Below, piece by piece: positions 1 to 11,430 of a stretch of 64,000 nucleotides of DNA. Made by a program: the position numbers and the translations under genes. The notes under the pieces were generated by a model, which was not told the DNA's origin, did not search any database, and saw only the letters and a program-made list of their open reading frames with translations. Within the stretch, counting starts at the first letter, position 1. Every line of letters starts with the position of its first letter. Origin of the DNA: Tricholoma matsutake (taxonomy: Eukaryota; Basidiomycota; Agaricomycetes; Agaricales; Tricholomataceae); the NCBI GenBank assembly GCA_026075535.2, contig AP026540.1, forward strand, positions 8,432,001 to 8,496,000, in the 5' to 3' direction.

Positions 1-1745
1 TTGGGCAGTCTCCCATGATGCTCCAAATGAAAGGATGGCCCCTGTCTGCCATTTGCTTGCATTGCAAGTTACGAAGATCTTGTTGTCGCCTGGGTTCTTG
101 TGGTCAATCATTGTCAAACAGTCCCTGCTGATGACAAGTCGTTTGATGTTGTCAAATGCTGCCTGATGATCACACGTCCATGTAGGAAATGCCACATTGC
201 ATTCTTTTTGAGTAAGTGGTGTCAGGACCAGGGTGTATTCAGCGAGTGTGGGGAGGAAAGATGTGATGTAACAGACAAGGCCCAAGAACTGTTGTACATG
301 TTTTGCTGATTTGGGAGCTGGCCAGTTGAGGATACGCAAAACCTTTGATTGGTCTGCCTCAATTCCTCGTGCAGAAATATGATGTCCCAAGAAGTCTATT
401 TCTGTGGTGAATAATGTGGATTTTTTTCAATGAGCAGTACAGTTGTGCCTTTTGCAATGCCTCTAGGACCAGAGCCACATTCTGTTTATGTTCATCAAGT
501 GTATTAGACCAAATGATAATGTTGTCCAAGTATACGTGACATATCTTTCCAATCAGGTCCTTCAGTGCCAAAGTGACACACCTCTGATGAGTTGCCGGTG
601 AATTCCGCATGCCCATGGGCATAACCACCCATTCCCATAGTCCAAACGGGGTGAGTGTCACTGTGTATTTGATATCGTCTGGGTGTACAAGAGTCTGGAA
701 AAAAGAATTCATCATATCTATCTTTCCCCAGATTTTACCTTTTGCACAGTCCGCCAGGATGTCGTCGATCCGTGGAAGAGGGTAATTGTCAGGGACCATT
801 AATCGGTTCAAGTGTCTGTAATCATTTACCCACTGTGGTAGGACGGTAGGATCTGATTTCAGTATTATGAATGAGGGTGACGCATATGGTGATGATGATG
901 GCCAAATCCTCCCAGCCACCACATGTTAATCAATCAAGGTTTTCCAACCTGCTCGGTATTTTTGTGGACAACCATACACACACAAGACTGAGACAGGTGC
1001 ACCTGGTCGCAGTTGTATGTGGTGGTAGATATCACGAGGGAGATCTCTGACATGAGGAATGTCTGCTGGGAAATGGTCAGTGAACGTTGCCTTTGTCTGC
1101 TTGTCTAGCCTTTGCAACATGGCTTTCCCTGCTAATTGCGCAATCCGGGTTTTGATGGTAGTGATGATGTCCAGTGGTCTGGTTGTGAATGCTGTCATGT
1201 CAAAGTGTTCAGGGTTTGAATCAAACAGAGACATTAGCTCCATGTGGATGAGAATTTGACTCTTCTGAGCACTTCTCTGTCCCATCTTAATTTGTTGTGC
1301 TTTGAGCTTATGGCATTCTGCTGGTGATTTTCTGGCCATTTGATGATGTAACTTGGGATTGGGGGGGTTCAGTAGGTCATAGCCAGAGTCTTTCACAATG
1401 ACAGCTCAAAGCTCAGCATCAACAACTATTTTATTTTTCACTAGAAATTCAAGTCCAAGTATTAAGTCGGTGTGCAGGTCTGGACAGATAATTGCATTGA
1501 TAACACAGGAGTGCCAGAGGGCATCCGGGGATTGAATTGAAAGTCTACAATAATGAGTTAAGACAAGTGGAGTTGTTGAGTCATTCTTCTTTGTGAAAGC
1601 TCCAGAAACAGACAGGAATTTGAAAAGCGGTCTTGCAGTGAGGCACAGTATCTCGGCAAGCTGACTAGAAATCAAGACTGGGGATGAACCATGGTCAATC
1701 AGCGCGTCAACAGGAGTGGGAGCACAGGTAGCGGGGCATCAATAC
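1..1745 (-). pseudogene. gypsy E protease-reverse transcriptase fragment
   Basis: Reading leftwards from about 1740, the frame opens with an aspartic-protease-like ALIDHGSSPVLIS motif and the later conserved DLILGLEFL. RT follows, with DYRHLNRLMVPDNYPLPRID, the KIDMMNSFFQ block, the GMRNSPATHQR block and the catalytic box VYLDNIII. Family members carry YLDD at that box, so the second catalytic Asp is Asn. A TGA at about 1403 and a TAA at about 923 interrupt the frame. A frameshift near 427 moves the reading to a frame giving FLGHHISARGIEAD and RILNWPAPKS, which continues to position 1. Catalytically dead by the Asp loss alone. Certain as RT; the exact subfamily is inferred. Confidence 0.85.
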
Positions 1746-1807
1746 AACAAGTCCAGCAAAGGTGTTGAGGGAGATCAAAAGGCAAAGGCATGTACTCATC
1801 AACCTCG

Positions 1808-3126
1808 TTAGTCCTCTGAATCTCCATTGCTTTTGCTATCTTTGAAAACAGCATTGGCTTTGAAAATTGCGGTGATGGTGGTGGATGCTACTTGGGATGC
1901 CGCTTGGATCTTTTTGTAAGCGGCCTTTGCTTTGGCGGCATACATCACTGTTACTTTCTTGCAGTCTTCGAGCATTGGATGGGGGTTGGTACAGTTTTGG
2001 CCAAGGTGACCCATGTAGAATACACAGCACTTGTAGCATCCCAGGTGTTGCCTGAGGAGTGTCTTCTCATCTTCAGTGAGCGGTTTGAGCAGCATGGTGT
2101 ATGAGGTAGTTGGAACATTGGGAGCAGTGTCGATGTTAGGGACAGAGGAGTCACGTAACACATTACTCACTTTTGCAGTGTGGGCAACCCATCCCGCATG
2201 GCCCTGCAAGTCTTGCTCAAGGAGCTGTAAACATTCCATCCACTCCTCGAAGTCTGTAATAGCATCCAGCATGCCCTGCATTGCACCCAGCGCTGTCCTG
2301 TTGTTAGCTTTATAAAGGTGTTTCATGCCCTCGGAGAGTCGCAGGATCAAATGGAGGCGGAAACAATCATTGGGAATATGGTACAGGGATTTGGCTGCGC
2401 CGAGTTCATCATTGGTGTTTTGGACAGAGGAAATCATTGTGTCATGATTTGATCCTGCACAAGTTCGTCCTCCCAGGAGCACGGTAGGAATTTCTTCTTG
2501 AATGCAACGAGGAAATCAGGGAAACTAAGGGCAACCAGGCAGGCTTCCTCAGCATTGATCCAAGATTGGACCGCTGTGGACTCAAAGTTGTAAATGATTT
2601 TTCCTACATGGTCAGCAGCAGCTACATCCTTCACTGAAAAGTAATGATGGCAAGCAGTATCAAATTGGTGGATAACTTTAATTGTCAAGCGGCCAGCGGA
2701 GAGAAGCAGTGCAGAGGAAGGTGATGTTTGTTTGACTTTGGTGGCCGCATACAGGGGAACATTGCTGGGTGTCATTGTGGAGGTGGTATGAGGGGTATCA
2801 GAGTCAGAATCTGAGGATGGGGTATGTCGGGGCAGTGGTGGTGGTTGGACTGTGTGTGCAGTGTGTGCAGGTGTCAAAGGGGGAGACGGAGTCAATGAAG
2901 AGAGTGGGGACAGTGATGTGTTCAGTGGGCATACAGCACACACTCTGCTCCTGGTGGTGAGTGGTACACTTTGTGAGGGACATCGAGACAGGTTGGCAGG
3001 GTAGTGGCATGATGGCAAGACATTGATTCTGGGCGGTATTCTTTTTTTTTTTGGGTGGTGGTTATATATGGGGCAATTACTCTGGGGATTGGGGCGGGTG
3101 AAAATGGGGTCGGTGTTCTGATGCAA
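1808..3126 (-). pseudogene. gypsy E gag polyprotein remnant
   Basis: Two overlapping minus-strand frames (3126-2434 and 2482-1808) read as one broken Gag. The N-terminal part is Pro/Ser/Thr-rich and then carries a capsid-like helical stretch around SWINAEEACLVALSFPDFL. The second part ends in a zinc knuckle, CYKCCVFYMGHLGQNC, followed by a Lys/Ala-rich tail. The frame change at about 2480 is an indel. Gag would package the element RNA; this copy cannot make a full protein. Assignment rests on the knuckle and on its position just upstream of protease and RT. Confidence 0.75.
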
Positions 3127-3250
3127 TTATCCTTCTTGCCCAGAAAGGGTAGATGATGGAGTAGATAATGATAACACCTGGGTGTAGAAAAAAATGACAT
3201 AGATACTGGAACAGTCTGGCAGTTTGATCCTTGCAGGTCGCGCACGGTGC

Positions 3251-3921
3251 TTCTTTTGCGAGAAATGGGGTGGGGTGGTTTATCTCTGGGTGTCTCTGAG
3301 GATAGGCTTCACCACAGGTTTTGTCGAGTTTGAATTTAAAAAAAAGTGTAACGAAGGCACACCTGTGCCTTGATCACTAGAGAGAGAGAAAGAGAGGGAA
3401 CCAAAGTAAATTGGAACCTGATCTCGATTGAAGGTAGAATGAGAACTAACTACAACATTGTTTGGTAATTCAACACTCATGCACATGATCATGTATATTA
3501 GTCATGGTCCGAATATGTGATGGAAAGGGTAATGTGTATGGAAGATAGCATGGATGTGATGATGTAGTCAGATAATGAATTATCTTACAGTCATATAATC
3601 TACTTTTAGATTGTTATAAAATTGATTTAAAAATTACATTGTTGAAATGCTCAGAGGTGCAATTACAGTATAATATCATATGGCACAGGACATCACAGGA
3701 CATCATGGGGCATCACAGGGTACTCCAGGGCACTTGATGGGTCCTGGGAAATAGCCTTTAACCCTGGGAAAGCTTGTGTCAAAAAGTGGTTTTTCTGATG
3801 TTGACGGTGATGGCAAGTGGCTCAATGTGGAGTTTAACTCTAATAGACACAATCAGTTCAATCAAGATGGAGACAACAATTAATAAGCCACACAGTCATA
3901 GTTCCTTCCACCAATTGTTAT
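3251..3921. other. non-coding interval
   Basis: No coding similarity recognised. It is AT-rich and CpG-poor, with a short degenerate repeat of the type ACAGGACATC around 3685-3735. It ends at the target duplication of the MITE that starts at 3922. Confidence 0.5.
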
Positions 3922-4384
3922 TAGAGATTAGCAAGGGTATACCCTTGAATAAGGTCAAAGGTATAGGTTTTTTGTTTTCCTAAAAATCAAAATGTAGTAA
4001 AATTCATGCTTCTGATGGGTTGTTGGACCCAAGATTTCTTCAGGAACTGGCTGGTAGGTTTACCACTGTTTTTGTATACTTCAGAATTCCCATCCTGCAT
4101 TTAATGCTGGTATTTGAGGTTTTGAAAACTGAACAATTGCACTTACTCCAAGGTTTTCATTACTTCATACCCTCAGGGGTATACCCCTCATACCCTTGGG
4201 CAGTAATGCCCTTTAGAATAGGTTGTCTGTATTATCCATTTAGAATAGCCTTGAGAATATTAATAACTATATTTTTGTTCAGTATATCAAAAGATGTTCT
4301 ATTAAATTGGGCCTGTTATTGCTGAAATAGTGCAATACCCTTCAATACCCCTGGTTTTCAAGGGTATACCCCTGCCAATCTCTA
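3922..4384. mobile_element. hAT-type MITE, 463 bp, 8 bp target duplication
   Basis: Terminal inverted repeats begin TAGAGATTAGCAAGGGTATA on the left and, reversed, TAGAGATTGGCAGGGGTATA on the right. The element is bounded by perfect 8 bp direct repeats ATTGTTAT at 3914-3921 and 4385-4392. An 8 bp duplication and a TA(G)-starting repeat are the hallmarks of hAT superfamily insertions. No ORF of note lies inside, so it is non-autonomous. Internally it repeats GGTATACCC-like motifs near both ends. Confidence 0.85.
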
Positions 4385-4392
4385 ATTGTTAT

Positions 4393-6180
4393 CACACACA
4401 CAATCCATTACTCATTCAGCTGTCTCAACCTTCTTCCATGAACTACCCACATATTTGAGAAACTGTTCGCGATGCCAAGTTACAGCTAGGGTCATAGCTT
4501 TATTCACTTGCAGGATTTGGGAAAGTGAACAAAAATGTGATGTCCAGCGAGTAAGTATGGGCAGTATCAGTGCCCATGCCCATTCATACATTATTAGCTG
4601 CTTATCTCTGAGCTTTCCCAGACAGTAAGGTAGATCTCGTTCAGAACCAACTTGATCACGTGAAATGGGTGACATTTCAACAGACTTCTGCTGAAGTTTC
4701 TTAACAGCACATTATCAAAAAATCCCTTCCTGCAGAGTTATTTAAACCATAGTATTCCAGGTGCTAATGAGTTTACAATAGGAAAAACTTGACTGTGGAA
4801 GCTGCCATTAAGTTTCTCGAAGCAAGAACTTCTGGATGTGACAACATGGTCACAGCAGCCAGGTTCAATACTCACAAGCCCAATGACGACTCAGCCTCAC
4901 CACTTTTGGAGAAAGTGAAGTGACATATCTTTAGGGAAGACATTTTGAAACATTTCTGTGGGGCCACAATTTTCAAAATGTTGTCTAGCCAAATGGCAAT
5001 TATGATTTGATTATGATTTGGAGAATGTCACTTATTTCACGTGATCAAGTTGATTCTGAATGAGATCTACCTTAGGAATGATTGTTAAACAACTTTATGA
5101 CCTGGACAGCCTGATCAACAAGTGTTGCTACCTTTGGATTTCTCTTGTAGTAATCACCCAGCAAAGTGGAACCTACCAAAGAGTAAGTACTGCATCTTGC
5201 CACCATCACCTGCAGCATCACTGGCAACCCCAATTGGCTGGATCCCCATCTTCTTGAGTGCTTTCCATTCAGCTCTCATTTTATCAAGTAACTTTAGCCC
5301 AGTCTTCCAGAGTGCTATCATGTCATAAACATTGGTAAGGTCTGCCTGTTGTTTGGCTGTGTACATGAACATGACAAGATGTTTTTTAGAAAGCAACTTC
5401 CAGCCATCCTCCTGGATTGTCACATATGCTCCCTTTACTGACTCTTTGAGAGAGTTTCCCATTTTCATCATCACTCAAATGAGAATCTGGTTAGATAACT
5501 TTTGGTGTGTTGGCACTGAGGCTCCAGGACCAAAGTCGTGGAACAGCTTTTGAAATTCAGGGTGATAGAATTGAAGGACCACCCTGCAGAGACAAATGCT
5601 TGAAGTGACTGATTCTCCCAGGTAATTTGTTTCAAGGGTGAAAAGCTGTGGGCTTTCACTGATACAACAGTGAATTTTCCTTGTTTAGTACCAGTTGTAC
5701 TGGGAGAACTGGTATTGGATTGAGCACATTTGTTTGTGCCCATCGCACTTGGGTGTTGTTGTGGCTGAGATACCCATGGCCTGCACAATAATTTGAACAT
5801 TGTTATGATTGTCATTCACCAGATCTGAGTCATTCACTGGATCTGAGTCAAGACCCTTGCATTCATAAGCATGACACTTCACCTCCTCAGGACAGAATTG
5901 GCATGCTATGAGGTGGTTGTTGAGTGTTGAAATCTTCCCCATTGTAACTCCAGCTGCTTTTTTTGCTGTAAGTAACTCAATTTAATAAGACAAGATTGGC
6001 ATTACAACACATTTGACACACCTTCTGGAAGAAGCACATCCTTTGTTCATGTCACCTCAATTGTCCCAGCATCAAATTTGTCACATTCCAGCAGCTCAAG
6101 ATGGTACTTAGTGTCATATTTACAGTAAACCTTCAAGTGGGAGGAATTTGCATGGTTGCCCTTATAGAAGTGATCCTAAT
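4393..6180 (-). pseudogene. hAT transposase relic
   Basis: Minus-strand pieces line up as one hAT transposase. A BED-type zinc finger comes first (a frame at about 6170-6060 with NSSHLKVYCKYD, then NNHLIACQFCPEEVK at about 5920), next QAFVSAGWSFNSI, then a segment starting at about 5474 with the EDGWKLLSKKHLVMFM block. It continues through GDYYKRNPKVATLVDQ and ends in the region with TRWTSHFCSLSQILQVNKAM. The block NNHS at about 5077 is separated from LGKLRDKQ at about 4625 by the 445 bp insertion listed separately. Frameshifts occur at about 5800 and 5530. The second half of the catalytic domain is not seen beyond 4412. Inactive. Confidence 0.8.
4628..5072. mobile_element. TA-flanked MITE (445 bp) inside the hAT transposase
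   Basis: Inverted repeats of about 50 bp: the left end begins AGGTAGATCTCGTTCAGAAC and the right end, reversed, AGGTAGATCTCATTCAGAAT, with most of the following bases also matching. TA dinucleotides abut both ends (4626-4627 and 5073-5074), as expected for a Tc1/mariner-type insertion. Removing the element rejoins NNHS to LGKLRDKQ in the hAT frame, which supports the boundaries. No transposase inside. Confidence 0.85.
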
Positions 6181-7385
6181 GCCAGGACAGGGGACACATG
6201 ATCAAAGCAGAGAAGATGAGAAATAAGATATATAGTACTATATAATAAGATGCCTCAAAATTTTTGGGTACTGCAGCTGAACTGAGCCCTCATCGCACCC
6301 AGACTGACCCCTATTACTGACCCTACTGACCCACCATATTTCTATATTTGAATTGACTGATCCACTGACCCATTACTGGGTTAGCCATTTGAGTTTTGGC
6401 GGGTCAGTAACAACACTGGCTACAGGAAGTCATCCAATGATTAAATTTTGTATTAGAGCATATCTGCAGTTTTTGCTGGAGCAAATTGAAGATTGGTTGA
6501 GAACCCCAGCTGTGCTGAGGGAGCCAATCAGAGTCTATTCAATCTGCTCAGTCAAACTTGCAAATATGCTCTCATCATACATTACTATCATGTGTTATGG
6601 GTGTCAAAATACCAGAGAGTTTCAAATTGCAGTTTTGTAAGGGATTGCCACAGCAAAACAGCTGATCTTTGCTAGGATATATTACCTATATACTACTACA
6701 TTATAGATCACAAAAAAAATCAAGAAGTTCTATTGGGCTTGCTTCACAATGTTGCTGATATTATGAGGGAGGACTCAAAATCTGATGAAAACTGTCCCAG
6801 CTTTAAGCATCACTGAGCGGAACTGGGAACACTGTACAACTTTCAAGATATCATCTATGTATGCCATTAAAGCCTCACCTAAAATTCCATAGCATTTAGA
6901 GCAAGGGGAGGGAAGAAGATACAGAAGAAAAATTGAATTTGCGTGACAGAGCCCATCGGATTTTTAAACTCCGCCAATCTGCGTCGCGTTTTGTTTGTCG
7001 CTATGAGTAAGCAAGCAGAGGCGGAGATACAATCGACTGTATGAGTCAGCGTGACGATCCGTGACGAAAGTTTTGAAACTCCCAATTTTTGGGACTTGCA
7101 CCACTCGGCTTTCTTCCGACACAACCACTCCCTCACCTTATACTAAAGTGACACTTCAGAGGGATAGTTCATATATTATCACGTCCACTACAGCAGTCCG
7201 ATTGGAAAAAGGTGCTGCTGATGTTTATCTATTCATGATTTGGTAAAACAACTCATGATAATAGCATTATACGAAAAAAAGCTTGTAGGTTTTGTGACAA
7301 TTCCAGTCACAACGCGTCACATCACGACTGTTCTGCGCCGACTTCAAGTATTATAGTGTTCGACATTCCGAACTTACATATATCA
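6181..7385. other. intergenic interval upstream of TAF1
   Basis: No gene recognised. Around 6300-6410 there are repeated ACTGACCC units and a 10 bp perfect inverted pair (TTACTGACCC near 6313, GGGTCAGTAA near 6399) able to form a hairpin. From about 6940 rightwards the sequence becomes visibly richer in CpG (GCGTCGCG, CGGCTTTC), marking the change from transposon debris to host DNA. The last 400 bases should hold the TAF1 promoter; no clear TATA box was identified. Confidence 0.5.
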
Positions 7386-10300
7386 ATGTCAACTCAGGAG
7401 GAGAATGACGCAATATCGGCTTTAACTGGTCTTTCCTTGAATCATCTCTTGGATGGACTATCTTTACCGGCGGGCGAGGGCCTAGCGAATCAACTAGGCA
7501 TTTCTGGCATTCCTACTTTGAATTCTGGGCAGGTATACAGTGACAAATGGGACGAAGAAGATGCCGTAGGTCTAGATCAAGGAAAAGACTGGGAGACAGA
7601 GATTGATAGAGAAATGCAAGAAGAGGGTGAACCTGACGATGCATATGTCAAGCAGGAGATGTATTCTCCGAATGGCGTACAAGTCAAACAAAGACGTGTA
7701 CGAGTTGTCAAGAGACTCGTCGAAAGGCCTAAAAGCGTCTATGAGAGATTTCCTGCGTTCGAAAAGGACAAAATTTTGGATTTCAGTGAGTTGTTTAAAG
7801 GGTATACCGTACGCAAATCTCGCTTAGCAAAGAGGCCCTTTCATGGTAAGTTTTGCAGGTATTCACTCTTCTGCGCTCACTTTAACCTCTCCGCAGTGGA
7901 GACAGTCTACCCCCGTAAAAAAGAAGTGCCGAAAGGGTTCCTAGACACTGTAGTGGGTGATACAAAGCGGCAAGTAGAAAACAAATTGGTTGAGGATGTG
8001 GTATCATCTGGAAGTGTTGAAGTCGATCTACGTCGAGCCCTAGAAGTGTGTTTCCGAACTTCTCCAAAATTTCAGAATCAAATGATTTACATGAGAGCAG
8101 GAGCTTGACAGAATGGAAGCGCCAGTGAATATGCCACTTCATGATCGCTCTTTCGACCTAGTGCTTCTCTCCAATTGGGAGGATCAGGTGGTATATGAGC
8201 CAGATCCTACCGCGGGACACGCTCCCGCCTTGGAACGTAATCTCACAACACCCGCCAACAAGGTTTTAGAATCTGGGGCCTGGACTCAAGGCATCATCTG
8301 GGGACCGCGTGCGCCATTTCGAGATTTTACGCAACTAGAGTTCAACCATGAAGACGATGTAATCCCCGAAGAGCGCAGTGGTGCGTCGCGTTGTATGAAA
8401 CCGGCTCACTAGCTTACTGCTATCATTTTGAAGCGGAAACTGTACGGCCTAGAAAACGACTTAGGGCGGAAGTCGGGCCTCTTCGTGACAAGTTCAATAT
8501 CTCAAATGACCATTTCTACGAGGTAGCGAAAGAAGGAGGGCGCCATCGTGTACGGCAGACATTCGGACAACTTGTAGTGGAACATGCCTACCCAGCGCAG
8601 AAGCTTCAACTTCCTTTCGTGAGGTTTCCACCAGTTTACAAATACGATGTCTGATAGTCATTTCTTTCTCTTTCTTCAGTACAAGACACGACTATCAAAA
8701 CAAGAAGCTCGATCGTTTCATCGTCCTGCCCTTCAATTCCCATCAAATATTGAGTTACGATTCAGCAAAGTTCGTTCCGCCAAAAAGAAGAAAGATAAAG
8801 CGGGGAGAAAATTGGGGAAAGGCGGCAATGTTGGTGAGGGGCTTCGTAAAACGAGTGATCTAAGCCTGCGTGACACCAGCAATTTTGTTTTGTGGGAATA
8901 CTCTGTGCGTATCTTATATTGGTTATCCTAATACACCTTGTCCTTATCACATTGGCAGGAAGAGCATCCGCCTATCATCCCTAACTTTGGCATGGGCAGT
9001 TCCTTGGTCAATTATTACCGTAAGAAGGATGAAAAGGATGAACATGTGCCCAAGGTAAATATAGATATTGCAGTCCTTCTTATTAACTGATTTTTTGTGC
9101 AAGTATGATCTTGGTGTACCATTTGTACTTGAACTGCAGGATGAATCTCCGTTCATGAAATTTGGCTATGTATATCCAGGACAAACAATGCCTGCGGCGT
9201 ACAACAATCTCATACGAGCACCTCTCTTCCGGCATAAGCCTTACCACACAGACTTCCTAGTTGTGAGGTTCGATTACTTCCTTCCAATGAATTTATGACA
9301 TTGATGAGACTAACACTTATGTTTGTAGGAATACAATCAAGGGTGATACGAAATATTATTTGCGAGAGATCAAGAATTTGTTTGTCATCGGGCAGACGTA
9401 TCCCGTGACGGAGGTCCCTGGTCCCCATTCGCGCAAAATTACGAATACCATCAAATTTCGTTTGCAGATCATCGCGTTCAAGTTGTTGAAGAAAAGTCCA
9501 GGCGAGCGACTCAAAATTTCACGCCTCATGAAATACTTCCCGGATCAAAACGAATTGCAGATGAGGCAAAGATTAAAGGTCTCTTTTGTTCTGATTCTTC
9601 ATTTTACATGTATGATGACATCTGGATTTAAGGAATTTATGGAATACCATAGGCGAGGGCCGCACCAAGGCTTCTGGCGTCTCAAACCTGGGTTGATTAT
9701 CCCGTCCGATGCTGATATGCTAAAGATGGTCGGGCCTGAGCAGGTAGTCTTATCGGAAAGCATGCAAGTTGGACAACGCCATCTGCAAGATGCAGGATAT
9801 AGCCAGGTGACAGATGTTGCAGAGGGTGACGAATCGAATCTCTCTGTTGAACAACAGCTAGCTCCCTGGATTACGACGAAGAATTTCCTTTTTGCAACTC
9901 AAGCGAAAGCTATGCTGCGGCTGCATGGCGACGGCGATCCAACCGGTCGCGGGGAAGCATTTAGCTTTATTCGAATATCGATGAAAGACATTTTTGTTAA
10001 AGCGGGCGAAGACTACGAGCAGAAAATGGGTAACTACTTTCCCCCAGTTTTAGAGTCTAAGCTTATTAGTGGTCATCAGCCGAAGCGGAGAGCAGGCCAA
10101 AGTCTGCCCATAGATACAACGTTGCAGAACAACAGCTCATTTACAAGTCCGAAATTGAGCGAATTTGGAAGGCTCAATTTGACTCACTCAGTCGGAAAGA
10201 TGAGCCGCAGTGGACAGCAGAGGACGAGATTAAGGATGCCAAGGATGTCAAGCAAGCCCAGAGGCAACCTTCAGTTCGCCATGACATCTTACCACATACT

Positions 10301-11222
10301 CTAGGCCTATCACCAACTGTACCTGGGCCATCCATGTCTTCCTCCCCTGCCTTTAGCCGGGGCTCTTCTGTAGACCGCGATCGAGAGATGAGCGTTGGGC
10401 CAGAAAATAGTAGGAGGGTTTTGCGCATCAAGCGATTGGTATGGCGACATTAAATGACATGGTTGTCACTAACTCGATGGACAGATTGATGGGGATTGGC
10501 AAACGGAAATCATCCGTGATCCTGCAGTTATCCGCGCTTATGTGCGAGGCCGACAAGCTATTGAAGAGGAAGCCACTCTTGCCGACAGTCTCGCGCCAAC
10601 TGGTGATGCTGACAAAGACAAGCGAGCAAAGAAGAGGTATGTTCTGTCCAGCCTTCAAATATCTCAAATGCCTTTTACATTTCACAGGCTTGAGGAAGAG
10701 ATCGCTAGGATGAAGAAGAACCAAGAGCGCCGCCTTCATAGGAAGAATGCTAAGATTGTCAAGGAAGGTGGAACACCCATGCAGTTGAACCGCCCTGTTA
10801 AGCCAGATACTACGGTATGTCACTTATGTACTATGAATTCTCAACCCGGTATACTGACAACTCTGATTACAGAGACGATGTGGGCACTGTGGGCAGATGG
10901 GACATATGAGTGAGTGTGTTTCAGATTTTGCCTAAAGGCGCTCACACCCCATGTAGAAACAAACCGAAAGTGTCCCCGTTGGGCGGAGTTTAACAGCGGA
11001 ACTGCCCCTGTTACACCTACTCCCTCTGGTTCAGCGACTAGTCCCCCACCTACAACGGGGAATTTGCCCAACTTGGGATTCAACCGTGGTCCCTCTAATG
11101 CTTCTTTCGGTTTCCCTGCAGCAGTGCCTTCCCCTCTTGCGACGAGTCCGCCTATGTCGGCCCAGGAGGATGATGCGCTTGCTCCAGCGCCCAAGTTGAA
11201 GCTGACACTTAAGCGTACATAA
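7386..11222 (+). CDS. TAF1: transcription initiation factor TFIID subunit 1 (TAF1)
   Basis: Largest TFIID subunit, a nuclear scaffold that joins TBP and the other TAFs at core promoters. Fourteen exons can be read by GT-AG splicing: 7386-7845, 7897-8045, 8101-8380, 8434-8618, 8680-8904, 8959-9054, 9104-9267, 9329-9578, 9633-10029, 10080-10438, 10485-10636, 10688-10814, 10873-10909 and 10957-11222. They sum to 3147 nt, or 1048 residues. The acidic N-terminus is followed by YERFPAFEKDKILDFSELFK. The DUF3591 core (roughly residues 300-800) includes ARSFHRPALQFP, DESPFMKFGYVYPGQ, TKYYLREIKNLFVIGQTYP and DPTGRGEAFSFI. A C-terminal zinc knuckle, CGHCGQMGHMKTNRKC (about 950-967), follows. No bromodomain, as is usual in fungal TAF1. 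Two introns are multiples of three, so unspliced frames look falsely open. Start chosen as the first ATG of the frame. The gene is convergent with pacC. Confidence 0.95.
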
Positions 11223-11430
11223 CACCCTGGATTGATGAAGTGAAATCTGGGCTCATCGGGCTAGACATTTTCTTCGCGCCCATACCCTTCCAAGTTGTAG
11301 CTGCGTCTACACCCGCGATCCATATTGGTATCGGTTGTACAAAAATAGATGTCGAGTAATTCACAGAGTTGCAACTACATACATCATAGGAAGAACAATA
11401 TTGACAAAACCATCAAGACATACATTACGT
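11223..11430. other. shared 3' region between TAF1 and pacC
   Basis: A 208 bp gap between the TAF1 TAA (11220-11222) and the pacC stop (11431-11433 on the minus strand). It must hold both 3' UTRs. No RNA gene recognised. Confidence 0.6.

Larger units (their letters stand above)
1..3250 (-). mobile_element. Ty3/gypsy element E, decayed, truncated by window edge
   Basis: Minus-strand order is gag (about 3126-1808), aspartic protease (about 1740-1406), then reverse transcriptase running off the left edge, which is the gypsy gene order. The reading frame is broken by frameshifts (about 2480 in gag, about 427 in RT at a T-run) and by stops. No LTR was recognised on the right side; the right boundary at about 3250 is a guess from the end of coding similarity. 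The remaining RNase H and integrase would lie left of position 1. Confidence 0.85.

Noticed and set aside
7846..7896. TAF1 exon read through in the open frame
   Set aside because: The 51 bp are a multiple of three with GTAAGT and CCGCAG ends, and removing them joins RPFH to VETVYPRKKE as in the family.
9268..9278. tRNA B-box-like GGTTCGATTAC
   Set aside because: It lies at the start of a TAF1 intron, has no A box or cloverleaf around it, and is explained as the splice donor region.
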